The notes: generated by a model not told the origin, from the sequence alone. DNA of 64,000 nt from Candidatus Poribacteria bacterium (GCA_028820655.1 JAPPIK010000011.1:21732-85731); one strand, 5' to 3'; positions 19,458 to 29,195 are shown, numbered from the stretch's first letter. Made by a program: numbers and translations.

Positions 19458-20380
19458 TCCATTAATCCTCGCAATTGATTTCCCGACTTTGGACGTTGGT
19501 TGGCAACACTTCTTGAAACCATTTGACTAAAATGTTGAAGTTGCTCGTCCGTCAATTCCAATTTGACAATCTCTTCTACGCCGTGACTTCCAATTTTAGC
19601 CGGGACGCTCAGATAAACCGATGAAGCGCCCGCCCGGATCAGTGTGCTAACACAGATTATTTTCCTTCTGTCCAGTCCAATCGCATCAACAATCTGCCTA
19701 AGACACATCGAAAGACTGTGAGAACTCTCCGCGTGTGTCGGTGCCCTATGCCAATCGTTTATGCGTACGGTTAAATCGTGAATCTGTGCGTCGCCAAGAA
19801 GTTGGTCAATAGGAATACCACTGATGCGACAATACTGCGGTAATACTAAAATTCGATCATCGCTTCCTATTACCATAACGGCGACGTCAGTTGCAGATAC
19901 GCCGAAACGATTGGCGATTTGATGTTTTAAGTGGGCGCCTGCCCGACTACTTGAAAGTCCAATCACCTGCCCCGGTTCCGAATCCAGTTCATGGTGTATC
20001 ATGTGTGCGAGAAAATTCGCGGACGGCATCGCAACAAGGATTCGAACCTGCGGCGCGTATTGTTTTATTTGTTTGGCGGAATGCCGCGCAAATGCCAAAT
20101 TGGTGTTTCGGTTCGACTGGCTTGAATAGAAGGAAACTCGTTCTGACGGGGAAAGCAGAATTGCGACTTCAGACCCTGTAAGCGCGGAAACAGTTCGAGA
20201 AACTGAGATAGTTGCATCATGTCCTCCAAGAGCGAATGATGCTTCCAATTCGTGTACAACCCCGCGAGTCAACCTCCGAGTCTCATCAACGAGCACGACC
20301 TCCGAAACAATATCGGATTTACAGATTTCGGAGGCAACAGCGAGCGTAGAATCACATCGACCAAGGATACTTACTTTCAT
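19454..20380 (-). CDS. Malate/lactate dehydrogenase-fold protein, probable pseudoenzyme
   Basis: A 308-residue protein that aligns end to end with malate/lactate dehydrogenases (for example LGDAQIHDLTVRIN near the expected position, and the C-terminal SVPAKIGSHGVEEIVKLELTDEQ). Key residues are missing. The glycine-rich loop reads ILGRCDSTLA. The NPVD segment is MPSA (118-121). By my alignment the catalytic Asp and Arg of the LDxAR segment correspond to Ala147 and His150. The catalytic-His segment GGHGD is replaced by GSDDR with one deletion (172-176). Asp32, which normally holds NAD, is kept. I infer loss of dehydrogenase activity and a possible binding or structural role. It is coupled to the XdhC-like gene by a 4-base overlap. 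Confidence 0.75.
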   Translation of the reverse strand: MKVSILGRCDSTLAVASEICKSDIVSEVVLVDETRRLTRGVVHELEASFALGGHDATISVSRTVSALTGSEVAILLSPSERVSFYSSQSNRNTNLAFARHSAKQIKQYAPQVRILVAMPSANFLAHMIHHELDSEPGQVIGLSSSRAGAHLKHQIANRFGVSATDVAVMVIGSDDRILVLPQYCRISGIPIDQLLGDAQIHDLTVRINDWHRAPTHAESSHSLSMCLRQIVDAIGLDRRKIICVSTLIRAGASSVYLSVPAKIGSHGVEEIVKLELTDEQLQHFSQMVSRSVANQRPKSGNQLRGLME

Positions 20381-20410
20381 GCCGATTAGGAGGTAGCGTG
20401 ACTAAGGTTC

Positions 20411-23251
20411 TCACAAGATAGTATCTATAACGCCTTGGAACTGCTTCTCAAGTACCTTCCTCTTGTGGTCCATATCGGATTGGGACGTAATTTTGGTTTC
20501 GAGGAGTTTATCGTATCTTTCGACATACTCTAACAGAGACTCCACGTCCTTGTCGTAACAAACAACTGTCGAAAGCACCTTTTCCTTGATCAACGTGGGC
20601 AGTTCATCAACTGTAATTTGCGTGAGTTCCCAGCGCCAAAGTTTTTCAGAGATATAATTTGTGAATCGCTTCAGAACATCACCTGTATAACCCGCGTCCT
20701 GAAGGTTTTTCAATTCTTGAACCAAATCCAATGCGACATCAAACGTAGCCGCCGAATCACCGTTTTCTGATGAAGAGGATGAAGACTTTCTCAGATTCAT
20801 CAAGAAACGGCCCGTGGTGGAGATAGGCAACTGGTATTCAAGCAAGAATGCTCTCAAATTTGGATAATCATCAACCGATTTCGCGTTTTCCAACCACGTC
20901 TTTTCAATGGGCGGCAGTTCCTGTAGGTCGAAGTTCATCACCTGATGCCGCCTAATCTGGTCTAGTTCGGAAGATCGAGAATCGATGCCCGCCTCAACCA
21001 AGATAGGAGCCGCATTTGTATACGGTTTGAGGAATTCGATGAGTTCGGCGACCTTTGGTTTCTCCTCCTCAATCCAACCGAGGGTGTCCGCTACCGACTG
21101 CGACGGTGTCTTGGCTTTAGATTGTCCCTTCTTCTTGCCGCCCTGTTTCTTTTGAGTTCTGGAACTTCCAATTCGCAAAGCGCGTTTTTCTAAAGTCCGC
21201 TGATATTCGAGGAGTTCTTCACGCAAAAGACAGAACAGTGTGTCCCCATGGACCTCCAGTATAGAGGGTGTCGTCGTCTCTCGTAGCCCCCTTCCACTTT
21301 TTGATAGAAGTGCGCGATCAAGATTTCGTTTAAGACCGTTAAGGTCCTTCTCTTCACGTATGATGATCTGGCCGCTTAAAACCAGATCTATCAATCGCTT
21401 TGCTTCTAGTGGAATGCTGAGATTAATGTCGCATAGCGGGCGGAAGTTCTGGATGATCTGCTCTCTGATCTTTCCATCAGTCAATATCATCCATAATGTT
21501 GCATAATGCTGATCGAGTGAACTCCGCTCCTTTGGTGAATTCAAAATCCAGCGCTTTATGATAGAAAAATTATCTTTGAGTCTAACGAGGAGTTGCTGGA
21601 AATCTTCATCTGGAATTTCAAACCCGCTGAATCTGTCATTTTTCTTGCTCGGCGTTCGGCGCAACACACCGTCCGATGCCGATTGTTTGGACATCAACAA
21701 GGGATCTAGCAAAGGCTGGAGAACGGCCTCAAACTGCTGGCGGTGCCGACTCGCGAAGTTTGCAATCTGTAACAGTTCTAGCCAGAGTGATCGAAGTCGC
21801 CCAATTTGCTTAGGATGCACCGATGCATTCAAGGCAAAGCGATGAAGGCGTTCACGCACTGTTTTCTTTGTCCATGAAGGCAAATGGACTTCGTCAATCA
21901 ACTCTCCGTTTTCAAGTATAAAGGCTTCTATCGTATGAACATAACCGGGTTCAATGAAATGCCTTTCGAACAGAAGGTTGTACAGTATACCCGTTGCCCG
22001 GTCCAACACCTGATTCGCGAGTTTATATCCCGACAGTATTATGCTTTTAAGAGTAGTCTGACGCAAGTCGTAGACTTGCCATGACTCGATCATCGGATCA
22101 ATTATATTTCGGAGTTCATCCCGTTTTGCATCTGCAATTTCCAAATCAAATTGTTCGCCGACGAATTCACCGAAGAAGCTGGTAAACTCAAACATCCGAT
22201 TTCGTAGGTCGTGATTGGCAAGCTCATCCCAGACTTTATCATGAACGCGCTGCCCCGGTTGAAGAACAAGGGCTTGAAGTCGAGTTTCAATGCGTTGTTG
22301 AAATGCTGACATCAATTGGAATGCTTGTTCACTTGCTTTTGACACATAGTCATCAATCGTGGATGAGCATTCCGTAATGGCTTCATGAATCTGGTCGGAT
22401 GTTCCGTCAAGGGTGATTGGAGCGAGTCGGATGACATCCTGATCTAACGGGTCGTAGATCGCCGCTGTAGGCAGAATCTGAATTCTAGACGCATCTTCTG
22501 TCGATTTATATGGAGAAATGCTTGATATGATGTCCTCTTGCTCGGAATCTCCGCACAGATGTGCATCAAGCGTCAGACAGTAACGGATATCGACAAGATC
22601 GGGGTAACGTCTAGCGTGAGTGCGAAACACGACTAAGAGTGCATCGCAGTCGGTTGTGGCAATTGACTCGAACAATTCATCTTCGTTTAAATGTACCTGA
22701 TGTATGTTCGTCTGTTCAGGGACAATGACTCTCGCTGTAGTGGAGGTTCCGTCGGCGGTGTTTGCAAGGATGTAACTACCGGTTTTCGCAGAACTTGGTA
22801 CCGCCAACTCGACGTTTAATACCTCTTGAGATAACTCGGACAGCGTCAGCGACTTGCCTAGGTGTTGAACCGTGATGTCCGTCAGCACTCCATCGGCGAA
22901 ATCCACGATTTGGCGGGCATTACGCTCCAACTCCTGTACGCTTTTCCGAACGCGCTCGTAGTCGTCGTCTGTCTCCGCAGCGATTTTGGCCTCGTCAACC
23001 CAAGATGCCCATGCTCCGGGGCGTCCCTTCATTTTTAGCCTAAGTTTGCCATCTTCGGAGTCGAAACCAGGAAGAATTAGTGCTTCTGATGAATGCTTGG
23101 GGGTCCATACAAGTAGGTATTTATCCGTTTTGGCGCCGAGCCCCACGCCGAACGTATCTCCCCAATCCATTCTACCTTCGACGCTTGATTTTATCTTGTC
23201 AGTTAGAGCGAAAAGTGAGTCAGAACGGAAATTTAGCGATAGGTCTTGCAT
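20411..23251 (-). CDS. Large protein of unknown function (946 aa)
   Basis: I do not recognise this protein. It is soluble, with no signal peptide or membrane helix. The first ~200 residues look like a mixed alpha/beta domain (GVGLGAKTDKYLLVW, SYILANTADGT). Residues ~290-700 are strongly helical. A lysine-rich linker, GGKKKGQSKAKTPSQS, near residue 725 precedes a last helical domain, interrupted by a serine run (KSSSSSSENGDS, about 830). The gap to the next gene is 30 bases, so it probably leads the operon with the dehydrogenase-fold pseudoenzyme, the XdhC-like protein and the 117-residue protein. No good ribosome site is visible. The long intact frame and absence of competing frames argue that it is real. 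Confidence 0.8.
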   Translation of the reverse strand: MQDLSLNFRSDSLFALTDKIKSSVEGRMDWGDTFGVGLGAKTDKYLLVWTPKHSSEALILPGFDSEDGKLRLKMKGRPGAWASWVDEAKIAAETDDDYERVRKSVQELERNARQIVDFADGVLTDITVQHLGKSLTLSELSQEVLNVELAVPSSAKTGSYILANTADGTSTTARVIVPEQTNIHQVHLNEDELFESIATTDCDALLVVFRTHARRYPDLVDIRYCLTLDAHLCGDSEQEDIISSISPYKSTEDASRIQILPTAAIYDPLDQDVIRLAPITLDGTSDQIHEAITECSSTIDDYVSKASEQAFQLMSAFQQRIETRLQALVLQPGQRVHDKVWDELANHDLRNRMFEFTSFFGEFVGEQFDLEIADAKRDELRNIIDPMIESWQVYDLRQTTLKSIILSGYKLANQVLDRATGILYNLLFERHFIEPGYVHTIEAFILENGELIDEVHLPSWTKKTVRERLHRFALNASVHPKQIGRLRSLWLELLQIANFASRHRQQFEAVLQPLLDPLLMSKQSASDGVLRRTPSKKNDRFSGFEIPDEDFQQLLVRLKDNFSIIKRWILNSPKERSSLDQHYATLWMILTDGKIREQIIQNFRPLCDINLSIPLEAKRLIDLVLSGQIIIREEKDLNGLKRNLDRALLSKSGRGLRETTTPSILEVHGDTLFCLLREELLEYQRTLEKRALRIGSSRTQKKQGGKKKGQSKAKTPSQSVADTLGWIEEEKPKVAELIEFLKPYTNAAPILVEAGIDSRSSELDQIRRHQVMNFDLQELPPIEKTWLENAKSVDDYPNLRAFLLEYQLPISTTGRFLMNLRKSSSSSSENGDSAATFDVALDLVQELKNLQDAGYTGDVLKRFTNYISEKLWRWELTQITVDELPTLIKEKVLSTVVCYDKDVESLLEYVERYDKLLETKITSQSDMDHKRKVLEKQFQGVIDTIL

Positions 23252-23406
23252 CTGGTCGAAGTAATGTCAGCCCTCCAGTCTGACTGTGAAAACTATGTTA
23301 GTTGTGTGATCATAAAAAAAAGGCAATTCTTTACCCATACTATCTGAAGCAATATGGGAAATCCTTGCCCGAGAGACCTATAGAGTAAAGATTAATCGGG
23401 ATCCTA

Positions 23407-23955
23407 CTAAGAATTAACGTTCAACCCCTGTTGAGGAATCCCATTATTTGCCACCAGCTTTTCACGATCAAAGATGAAATCGCTACGGGAGCGTCCCAAT
23501 ATTTCACCTTCTTTCTGATTTTCCCGGAAGTATTGCGGCAAAGTAATGCCAGTCATTTGAATGGCATCTTCCGGGCAGGCCTCTACACAATACCCGCAAA
23601 AAATGCAACGCAACATATTGATTTCAAATACATCTGGATACTTCTCGCGTTGATAGCCTTCTTTGGTCTTCCATCCCTCGGGAGCAGGTGCCGCCTGAAT
23701 CGTAATGCAGTCGGCGGGGCAAGCTGTGGCGCATAGGAAACACGCTACGCACTTGATATTTTCTTCTGTATCGGTAGTGAGTTTATGGATACCACGATAG
23801 CGTTCATTTCGTTCGCTGACGCTTCGCGGATCCTCCGGGTACTGATATGTAAACTTCCTCTTCGGAATGTGTTTCAGTGTCGTGAGCATCCCTTTAACAA
23901 GCGCCGGAATATAGAGCCGGTCCCAAAACGACATTTCTTCATTAACTTTCTTCAT
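23407..23955 (-). CDS. nuoI: NADH-quinone oxidoreductase subunit I-like ferredoxin
   Basis: A 182-residue protein of the NuoI type, which carries clusters N6a and N6b of complex I. Two 4Fe-4S motifs are intact: CVACFLCATACP (about 67-78) and CIFCGYCVEACP (about 115-126). The N-terminus has the short amphipathic segment typical of NuoI (ALVKGMLTTLKHIPKRKFT). No other nuo gene is in the window, so it is either a detached complex I gene or serves another oxidoreductase. Ferredoxin-like proteins of this size are otherwise hard to confuse with NuoI because of the N-terminal segment. Confidence 0.88.
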   Translation of the reverse strand: MKKVNEEMSFWDRLYIPALVKGMLTTLKHIPKRKFTYQYPEDPRSVSERNERYRGIHKLTTDTEENIKCVACFLCATACPADCITIQAAPAPEGWKTKEGYQREKYPDVFEINMLRCIFCGYCVEACPEDAIQMTGITLPQYFRENQKEGEILGRSRSDFIFDREKLVANNGIPQQGLNVNS

Positions 23956-24163
23956 AACGAACGATGATTACACCTTCCTCAAATTTAACTCGTTATATCC
24001 CTCCGAGATCTCACTCTTGCCAAAGAATCCTAATCTGTATTTTCGTTCTCCAGGTAACCGAATAATCTTCAGATTCGGTTCCGCACATATTGATATTAAC
24101 ACGATTGTATGTTTATGTCAAGCATTACATTACCAATCTTGCAATACCCGGTTTTCGCAGTTG

Positions 24164-25657
24164 CTAGAGGCTAGTACTGTAATTAGGCGCCTCTTCGGTG
24201 ACCGCAATATCGTGAGGATGGCTTTCGCGATAGCCGCTGCCCGTCATCCGCATGAACCGACTTTCCGTTCTCAACGCATTGATCGTGGGAGCGCCACAAT
24301 ATCCCATTGAGGCGCGGAGTCCACCGACTAATTGATAAACAAACCCGCTCAATGCCCCTTTGTAAGGGACACGTCCTTCTATACCTTCAGGCACCAATTT
24401 TGAGGGGAGTTCGTCGTCTTGGAAGTACCTTTCGCGCCCACCGCGTTCTTTCATGGCGGCTAAAGACCCCATCGCACGATACGCCTTGAAAGTTCGCCCT
24501 TGAAAGATTACCGTTTCGCCAGGGCTTTCTTCCGTACCGGCGAACAAACTTCCTATCATCACGGAACTTGCGCCTGCACCGATCGCTTTTGCAATGTCTC
24601 CCGAATACCGGATTCCACCGTCAGCGATTATCGGGACGTCATGTTTGTCCGCTTCACGAGCGCAATCATAAATGGCTGTAATCTGGGGCACGCCAATTCC
24701 GGCGATTACGCGCGTCGTGCAAATTGATCCGGGTCCCATACCTACCTTGACCGCATCGGCGCCAGCGTCTATCAATTCCCGAGTGCCGTCAACGGTGACC
24801 ACGTTACCGACGATCAGTTCAACACTCGGAAAGCGTCCTTTTACCTGGCGCGTCATTTCAACGACACTTCTAGCTTGTCCGTGGGCCGTGTCTATGACCA
24901 GCACATCGACTTCTGCCGCAACAAGCTGTTCGACCGCATCCAAGGGCGATGATGGCGCAATGGCTGCGCCGACCCTGAGTCTTCCAGATTCATCTTTGCA
25001 TGCCGACGGGTACTGTTGAACATTGTCAATATCTTTTATGGTAATCAACCCGCACAACCGGAACTTTTCGTCAACGATAGGGAGTTTCTCCTTACGAATC
25101 TGATGTAGAATCTGTTTGGCTTTTTGAAGCGTGATTCCCGGCGAGGCAGTGGTAAGTTCCTCGCTTGGTGTCATTAATTCCGTAACAGGAAGTTCGCGAT
25201 CCTCTTCGTATTTGAGATCGCGGTTAGTAATCATGCCGACCAGATAACCTTCAACGGTTACGATTGGAACGCCACCGATACGATAACGTGCGGTCAACTC
25301 CAATGCGTCTCGAACGGTTTTGTCCGGGGTCAACGTAATTGGGTCGGCAATCATTCCACTTTCGGATCGCTTGACTTTATCAACCTCATGCACCTGTTCT
25401 TCAATTGAACAGTTGCGGTGAATTATCCCGATTCCCCCTTCTCGCGCGACCGCAATCGCAAGTTTCGCCTCTGTCACGGTATCCATCGCAGCGCTGCAGA
25501 TTGGTATATTCAAACGGATTCCGCTAGTCAATCGCGTAGTTGTTTCAACTTCATCAGGCAGCACCTCCGACTTGGCCGGAATCAATAGAACATCGTCAAA
25601 TGTCAATCCTTCCTTCACAAATTTGGGGTGTGTCTCGCCAACCAATTCCGTGTCCAT
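24164..25657 (-). CDS. guaB: Inosine-5'-monophosphate dehydrogenase
   Basis: Oxidises IMP to XMP with NAD+, the committed step of GMP synthesis. The 497-residue protein has the N-terminal [15 protein letters not shown], a pair of CBS domains (about 95-215), the phosphate loop and the catalytic cysteine in [15 protein letters not shown] (about 305-319). The mobile flap shows the GMGSLAAM-type segment as [12 protein letters not shown]. The start is the ATG at 25657, which has AGGAGG 9 bases upstream. The frame extends 27 codons further, but that part is unlike the family. A good minus-strand promoter lies about 220 bases upstream. Confidence 0.96.
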   Translation of the reverse strand: MDTELVGETHPKFVKEGLTFDDVLLIPAKSEVLPDEVETTTRLTSGIRLNIPICSAAMDTVTEAKLAIAVAREGGIGIIHRNCSIEEQVHEVDKVKRSESGMIADPITLTPDKTVRDALELTARYRIGGVPIVTVEGYLVGMITNRDLKYEEDRELPVTELMTPSEELTTASPGITLQKAKQILHQIRKEKLPIVDEKFRLCGLITIKDIDNVQQYPSACKDESGRLRVGAAIAPSSPLDAVEQLVAAEVDVLVIDTAHGQARSVVEMTRQVKGRFPSVELIVGNVVTVDGTRELIDAGADAVKVGMGPGSICTTRVIAGIGVPQITAIYDCAREADKHDVPIIADGGIRYSGDIAKAIGAGASSVMIGSLFAGTEESPGETVIFQGRTFKAYRAMGSLAAMKERGGRERYFQDDELPSKLVPEGIEGRVPYKGALSGFVYQLVGGLRASMGYCGAPTINALRTESRFMRMTGSGYRESHPHDIAVTEEAPNYSTSL

Positions 25658-26241
25658 CGGGATTTCCTCCTTACAAAGTCCACATGTGCAATATGAGTAA
25701 AGTGGGGGCGGGTAAATCCGGTTGATATGTAGGCACAAGTCGGTTTACTATTGCTTTAATCTGAGATGAGTTGTCGATTGGTGAACGCTATTGGGATTTG
25801 CGAAATGAACTCCCGAGCAAATCCAACAGGTGGTCTGAAAGGCAAGAGCATCCGGTTGCTTCATTTGTGATGGAATAGTATCACATCTCTGGGCTGATTG
25901 TCAAAGAAAAGGGAAGATTTTGGAGGGTGTTCAATGTCCATCGTCGGGCGGTTTAAGTGAGATGAAAATGGCATTCTGACCTTTCGCTCCGGTCACCGAC
26001 TTTCCAAAATGTCATGAGATATGATATAATTCACGGCATTGTGGAGTATAGCGGTTCTCCCGACACGGAATGCTATACCAAACCGTAGTTGTAGACGATA
26101 GCAGTGAGGGCACGCCTTGCACCGTAACTATTATGCACTTAGTGGGCAGGTGGGAGTCTTCCATTTCCAGATTGCGGACGACGCACGGAGGGGTTTTCTC
26201 GCGCTTGTTATCCACTCGCTTGATAACACCTACTACCCTTT
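25658..26241. other. Divergent region between guaB and ABC transporter genes
   Basis: About 580 bases without a gene. It contains the guaB promoter (25875-25904, minus) and a plus-strand TATAAT at 26025-26030 with a weak upstream TTTCCA, which may drive the ABC transporter pair. I see no conserved riboswitch. Confidence 0.4.
25875..25904 (-). promoter_or_regulatory. guaB promoter
   Basis: On the minus strand, TTGACA (25904-25899) and TACTAT (25880-25875) are 18 bases apart, and a TG one base before the -10 box makes it extended. The start would be near 25868, giving a leader of about 210 bases. Confidence 0.55.
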
Positions 26242-27003
26242 ATGATTACGACTGCTGAACTCACCAAGACATTCGGCAAACTCGTTGCCGTGGATCGATT
26301 GACGATGGAAATTGAATCGGGCGAATTCTTCGGGTTTCTCGGGCCTAACGGAGCCGGAAAAACCACCACGATCAACATGCTCACCGGTTTGATTCGGCCT
26401 ACCTCCGGAGTCGCGTCCGTTTGTGGTTATGATGTGCAAACTCAGCCGCTGCAGGCAAAATCAATCACTGGGTTAATGCCGGACACGCCACAGCTATACG
26501 AGACATTGACTGGTAGACAGTTTGTCCGTCTCATTGCGGATATCTATGGGGTTCCCTCAAAGCAATCTGAGGAACGTATGGAGCACATGCTCGACATGCT
26601 CGACATGCGAGACCCAGGCGGCGATCTCATCAAGAGCTATTCGTACGGCATGCAAAAGAAAATCCTTTTGGTAGCGGTGCTGGTACATGCCCCTCGCGTT
26701 CTCTTTCTAGATGAGCCTACAAGCGGTCTTGACCCCAAGAGCGCCCGCACGGTTAAAGAGATGCTACGTGAACAATGCGATCTCGGTTGCACGGTGTTTA
26801 TGACAACACATATCCTCGAAGTCGCCGAGCGGGTCTGCGATCGAATCGGCATTATCGATAAGGGCAGACTGGTTGCTGTTGGAACCATGAGCGAATTACG
26901 CAAACATAGTGCCGCATCTGACCTAAGCCTCGAAGACATATTTCTCGCCCTTACCGACGATACCGAATTCAACACGATTGAGAAAGGAGATGAGTTACCA
27001 TAG
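26242..27003 (+). CDS. ABC transporter ATP-binding protein
   Basis: The nucleotide-binding subunit of an ABC-2 type exporter, 253 residues. Walker A is GPNGAGKTTT (about 36-45), the signature is SYGMQKK (about 133-139), and Walker B with the D-loop is RVLFLDEPTSGLDP (about 153-166). The switch histidine lies in TTHILEVAE. It belongs to the group that includes CcmA/NatA-like drug or antibiotic exporters. The membrane protein at 27247 follows on the same strand after 243 bases and is the likely partner. The substrate is unknown. Confidence 0.93.
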   Translation: MITTAELTKTFGKLVAVDRLTMEIESGEFFGFLGPNGAGKTTTINMLTGLIRPTSGVASVCGYDVQTQPLQAKSITGLMPDTPQLYETLTGRQFVRLIADIYGVPSKQSEERMEHMLDMLDMRDPGGDLIKSYSYGMQKKILLVAVLVHAPRVLFLDEPTSGLDPKSARTVKEMLREQCDLGCTVFMTTHILEVAERVCDRIGIIDKGRLVAVGTMSELRKHSAASDLSLEDIFLALTDDTEFNTIEKGDELP

Positions 27004-27246
27004 TTTCCCTCGTGTCGGTCGGTTTGTACCGGTACACCTATAAAATGCAGATTACACGCCCGGTCCAAGATTAAAGGGCTTCAATAGGCAATTTCACTCA
27101 CATTTCTGCACAATTCGGTCGGTGCGGTTTTCCAACCGTACCGACGAGGTTGGGCGAATACTGGTTCGGTAAAGAAACCGAACCTACTCAGCGAGAAGAA
27201 TCCTTTGGTTTTACTATAGGTTCCCATCACGTCAACCAAACAAAGA

Positions 27247-28863
27247 ATGCCCGAGTCACTTACACTCCAGAATCCCGGATTTCACACGTTCAGAACTCTA
27301 CTAAGTGCAAGCTGGCAGAGCTGGTTGAATGGTATTCGATATCGTGCAGAAGTCAAACGCAAGCGCCTCATCGAAGTGGTTGGATTTGCGATATTTGTCA
27401 CGGCACTATATTTGATGGGGCACGCTATTCTGAGCCAACTAAGCCGTCCTCATCCCGCGGTGGTATTGAGAGTTATTAATGTATTCATGATGCTTGGTGT
27501 TTTTGTTCTGGCAAAAGACGCCATGGAAAAAACACTCAAACTCTTCTATGAAGCCCCGGAAACCTCACTGCATTTGTCACTCCCGTTGTCACCCATGACC
27601 ATATGCGGATTCAAGCTAATTGAGTTGATTGCCGCGAACCTACTTGGCATTGTCGTCTGGTTGATCCCGCCGTGGATAGCGTTTGGACATTTCTTCCAAC
27701 TTCCATGGCATTTCTACCTTGCTCTCATTCCTGCGTGCTTCTGTCTGTATATCATCGTAGTCTGTCAAGTCACTATGGGGATGATGGTTATTACTCGCTA
27801 TTTCTCGTCTGGCGGATTGATTAGGGTGCTTAAGATCCTTGGGGTGCTGATTGGGATGTCTGCCGGATTTCTGCTGTCTGCAAGTTTTCTGGCGTTGGAT
27901 CGAGCCGATCAAATTACTCAATTTCTTCTTAATCGATTCAATACTCCTGCTTCTAGCTGGTATCCCCATGCTTGGGCGGCAAACCTATTGACGGGTTGGC
28001 TTCCCGGTGCCGATCTTAAACCATGGAGGTGGGGCGGACTGCTCCTGGGCGGAACTATTGTTTTACCGATACTAGCAGCGCTGTTAGCTTCGAAGATTTA
28101 CGCGCGAAGTTGGGAATGCGCCAAACATGTGGAGGTAATGCCCAAGCGGAGAACTGACGGGTCAGGGAGGTTCTCCCCCTTTGGCAGAGGAAGGCTTCGT
28201 TCGATGATGGCGAAGGATTTCTTGGTCTTTGTCAAGCATCGCGGTTGGTTAATAATGTGCATCATGCTGACGCTTAACTTGCTCGCATTGTTGGTCTTTT
28301 ATACTCATCAATTGAAAAACGTTAGTCATTACCAACGTTTTATCGAATTATTGCACACTTTTCAAACCGTAGCTATGTTTTACCCTGTTATGATGACGCT
28401 CGGGCTTACGTGGGCCGGATTTAAGAATGAAGGAAAGACATGGTGGTTGTTGAAGTCGACCCCAACCACGTCTAACCTACTCTTTCATAGTAGGCTGCTC
28501 ATTGCTACTATGTGCGCCACAATCTATGCAGATGTTTGGATGCTATTTGGATTGCTCTTATTTGAGGCTCCGGTCGGTTTGTGGTTGCCTACTCTGGCTG
28601 CAACAAGCTTGGTCACAGCCACCGCTACCGCATTCAATACCGCCCTCGGAGCGTTGCCTTGGGTGTCAGAGATAGGAACGGGAAGCGGTGTGGCAGAAAA
28701 AAAGCCTGTTCTGCGGATAGCCACCATGGCCGGTGGAATCATCGCCAATGTGACGGTTGTCGTTACGTCGGCAACGACTACCAAGTTCGTAATTTTAGCT
28801 CTCGTTTGGGTGGTCTCATATTTCACTGGAAGAGGATTCGTGAAAAGGTTGGTGGCTAAATAG
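27247..28863 (+). CDS. ABC-2 type exporter membrane protein
   Basis: A polytopic membrane protein of 538 residues with about 12 hydrophobic segments, seen for example at IEVVGFAIFVTALYLMGHAI, VIFVMM-type segments near residue 75 and GGLLLGGTIVLPILAALLAS. A charged cytoplasmic loop (MPKRRTDGSGRFSPFG, about 298-313) divides it into two halves. It follows the ATP-binding gene and resembles the large permease subunits paired with single ATPases. The ATG at 27247 lacks a clear ribosome site, so a start a little downstream is possible. Confidence 0.82.
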   Translation: MPESLTLQNPGFHTFRTLLSASWQSWLNGIRYRAEVKRKRLIEVVGFAIFVTALYLMGHAILSQLSRPHPAVVLRVINVFMMLGVFVLAKDAMEKTLKLFYEAPETSLHLSLPLSPMTICGFKLIELIAANLLGIVVWLIPPWIAFGHFFQLPWHFYLALIPACFCLYIIVVCQVTMGMMVITRYFSSGGLIRVLKILGVLIGMSAGFLLSASFLALDRADQITQFLLNRFNTPASSWYPHAWAANLLTGWLPGADLKPWRWGGLLLGGTIVLPILAALLASKIYARSWECAKHVEVMPKRRTDGSGRFSPFGRGRLRSMMAKDFLVFVKHRGWLIMCIMLTLNLLALLVFYTHQLKNVSHYQRFIELLHTFQTVAMFYPVMMTLGLTWAGFKNEGKTWWLLKSTPTTSNLLFHSRLLIATMCATIYADVWMLFGLLLFEAPVGLWLPTLAATSLVTATATAFNTALGALPWVSEIGTGSGVAEKKPVLRIATMAGGIIANVTVVVTSATTTKFVILALVWVVSYFTGRGFVKRLVAK

Positions 28864-28984
28864 AGGTGCGCAACAGTTATTGAACTTATCTTCCGCATTA
28901 TCAAGCACCTAAAAGTTTAATTTCTCATGTGGCCGTAACGTGCACCATTATTGACAGAAATGAGCCCATTTGAAAAGTACATTT

Positions 28985-29116
28985 GTAGGGTGCAATCAAG
29001 CGAGTGGATAGCGAGCGCGATAGAAAATCCCCTACGCACCGGCATTTAAAAGCCCCAGAGGGGATCAAGCGAACGGATAGTAAGTGCGATAGAGATCTTT
29101 GAGGTGTGTAGTAATG
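28985..29116 (+). repeat. Composite repeat, locus 2, carrying two 37-nt elements
   Basis: GTAGGGTGC, an element copy (28994-29031), then TACGCACC, a linker, and AGCCCCAGAGGGG. A second element copy follows (29063-29097, flanked by GATC at both ends), and then GAGGTGTGTAGTAATGG. It matches locus 1 (15-111) module by module, except that locus 1 has no element in the second module. Confidence 0.75.
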
Positions 29117-29129
29117 GCGGAACCCCGTG

Positions 29130-29195
29130 CACCTAAGCCCCGGAGGGGATCAAATGAGCGAATAGCGAGTGCGATAGAGATCCTACAGGTACATG
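29130..29195 (+). repeat. Third repeat module with 37-nt element
   Basis: AGCCCCGGAGGGG is again interrupted by an element (29148-29183, GATC at the left and GATCC at the right), followed by ACAGGTACATGGCAG. The insertion point is the same as in the preceding module. Confidence 0.65.

Noticed and set aside
28985-29195. Possible CRISPR-like array
   Set aside because: Repeat copies are unevenly spaced, diverged and scattered over the window with no spacers of constant length and no cas genes.
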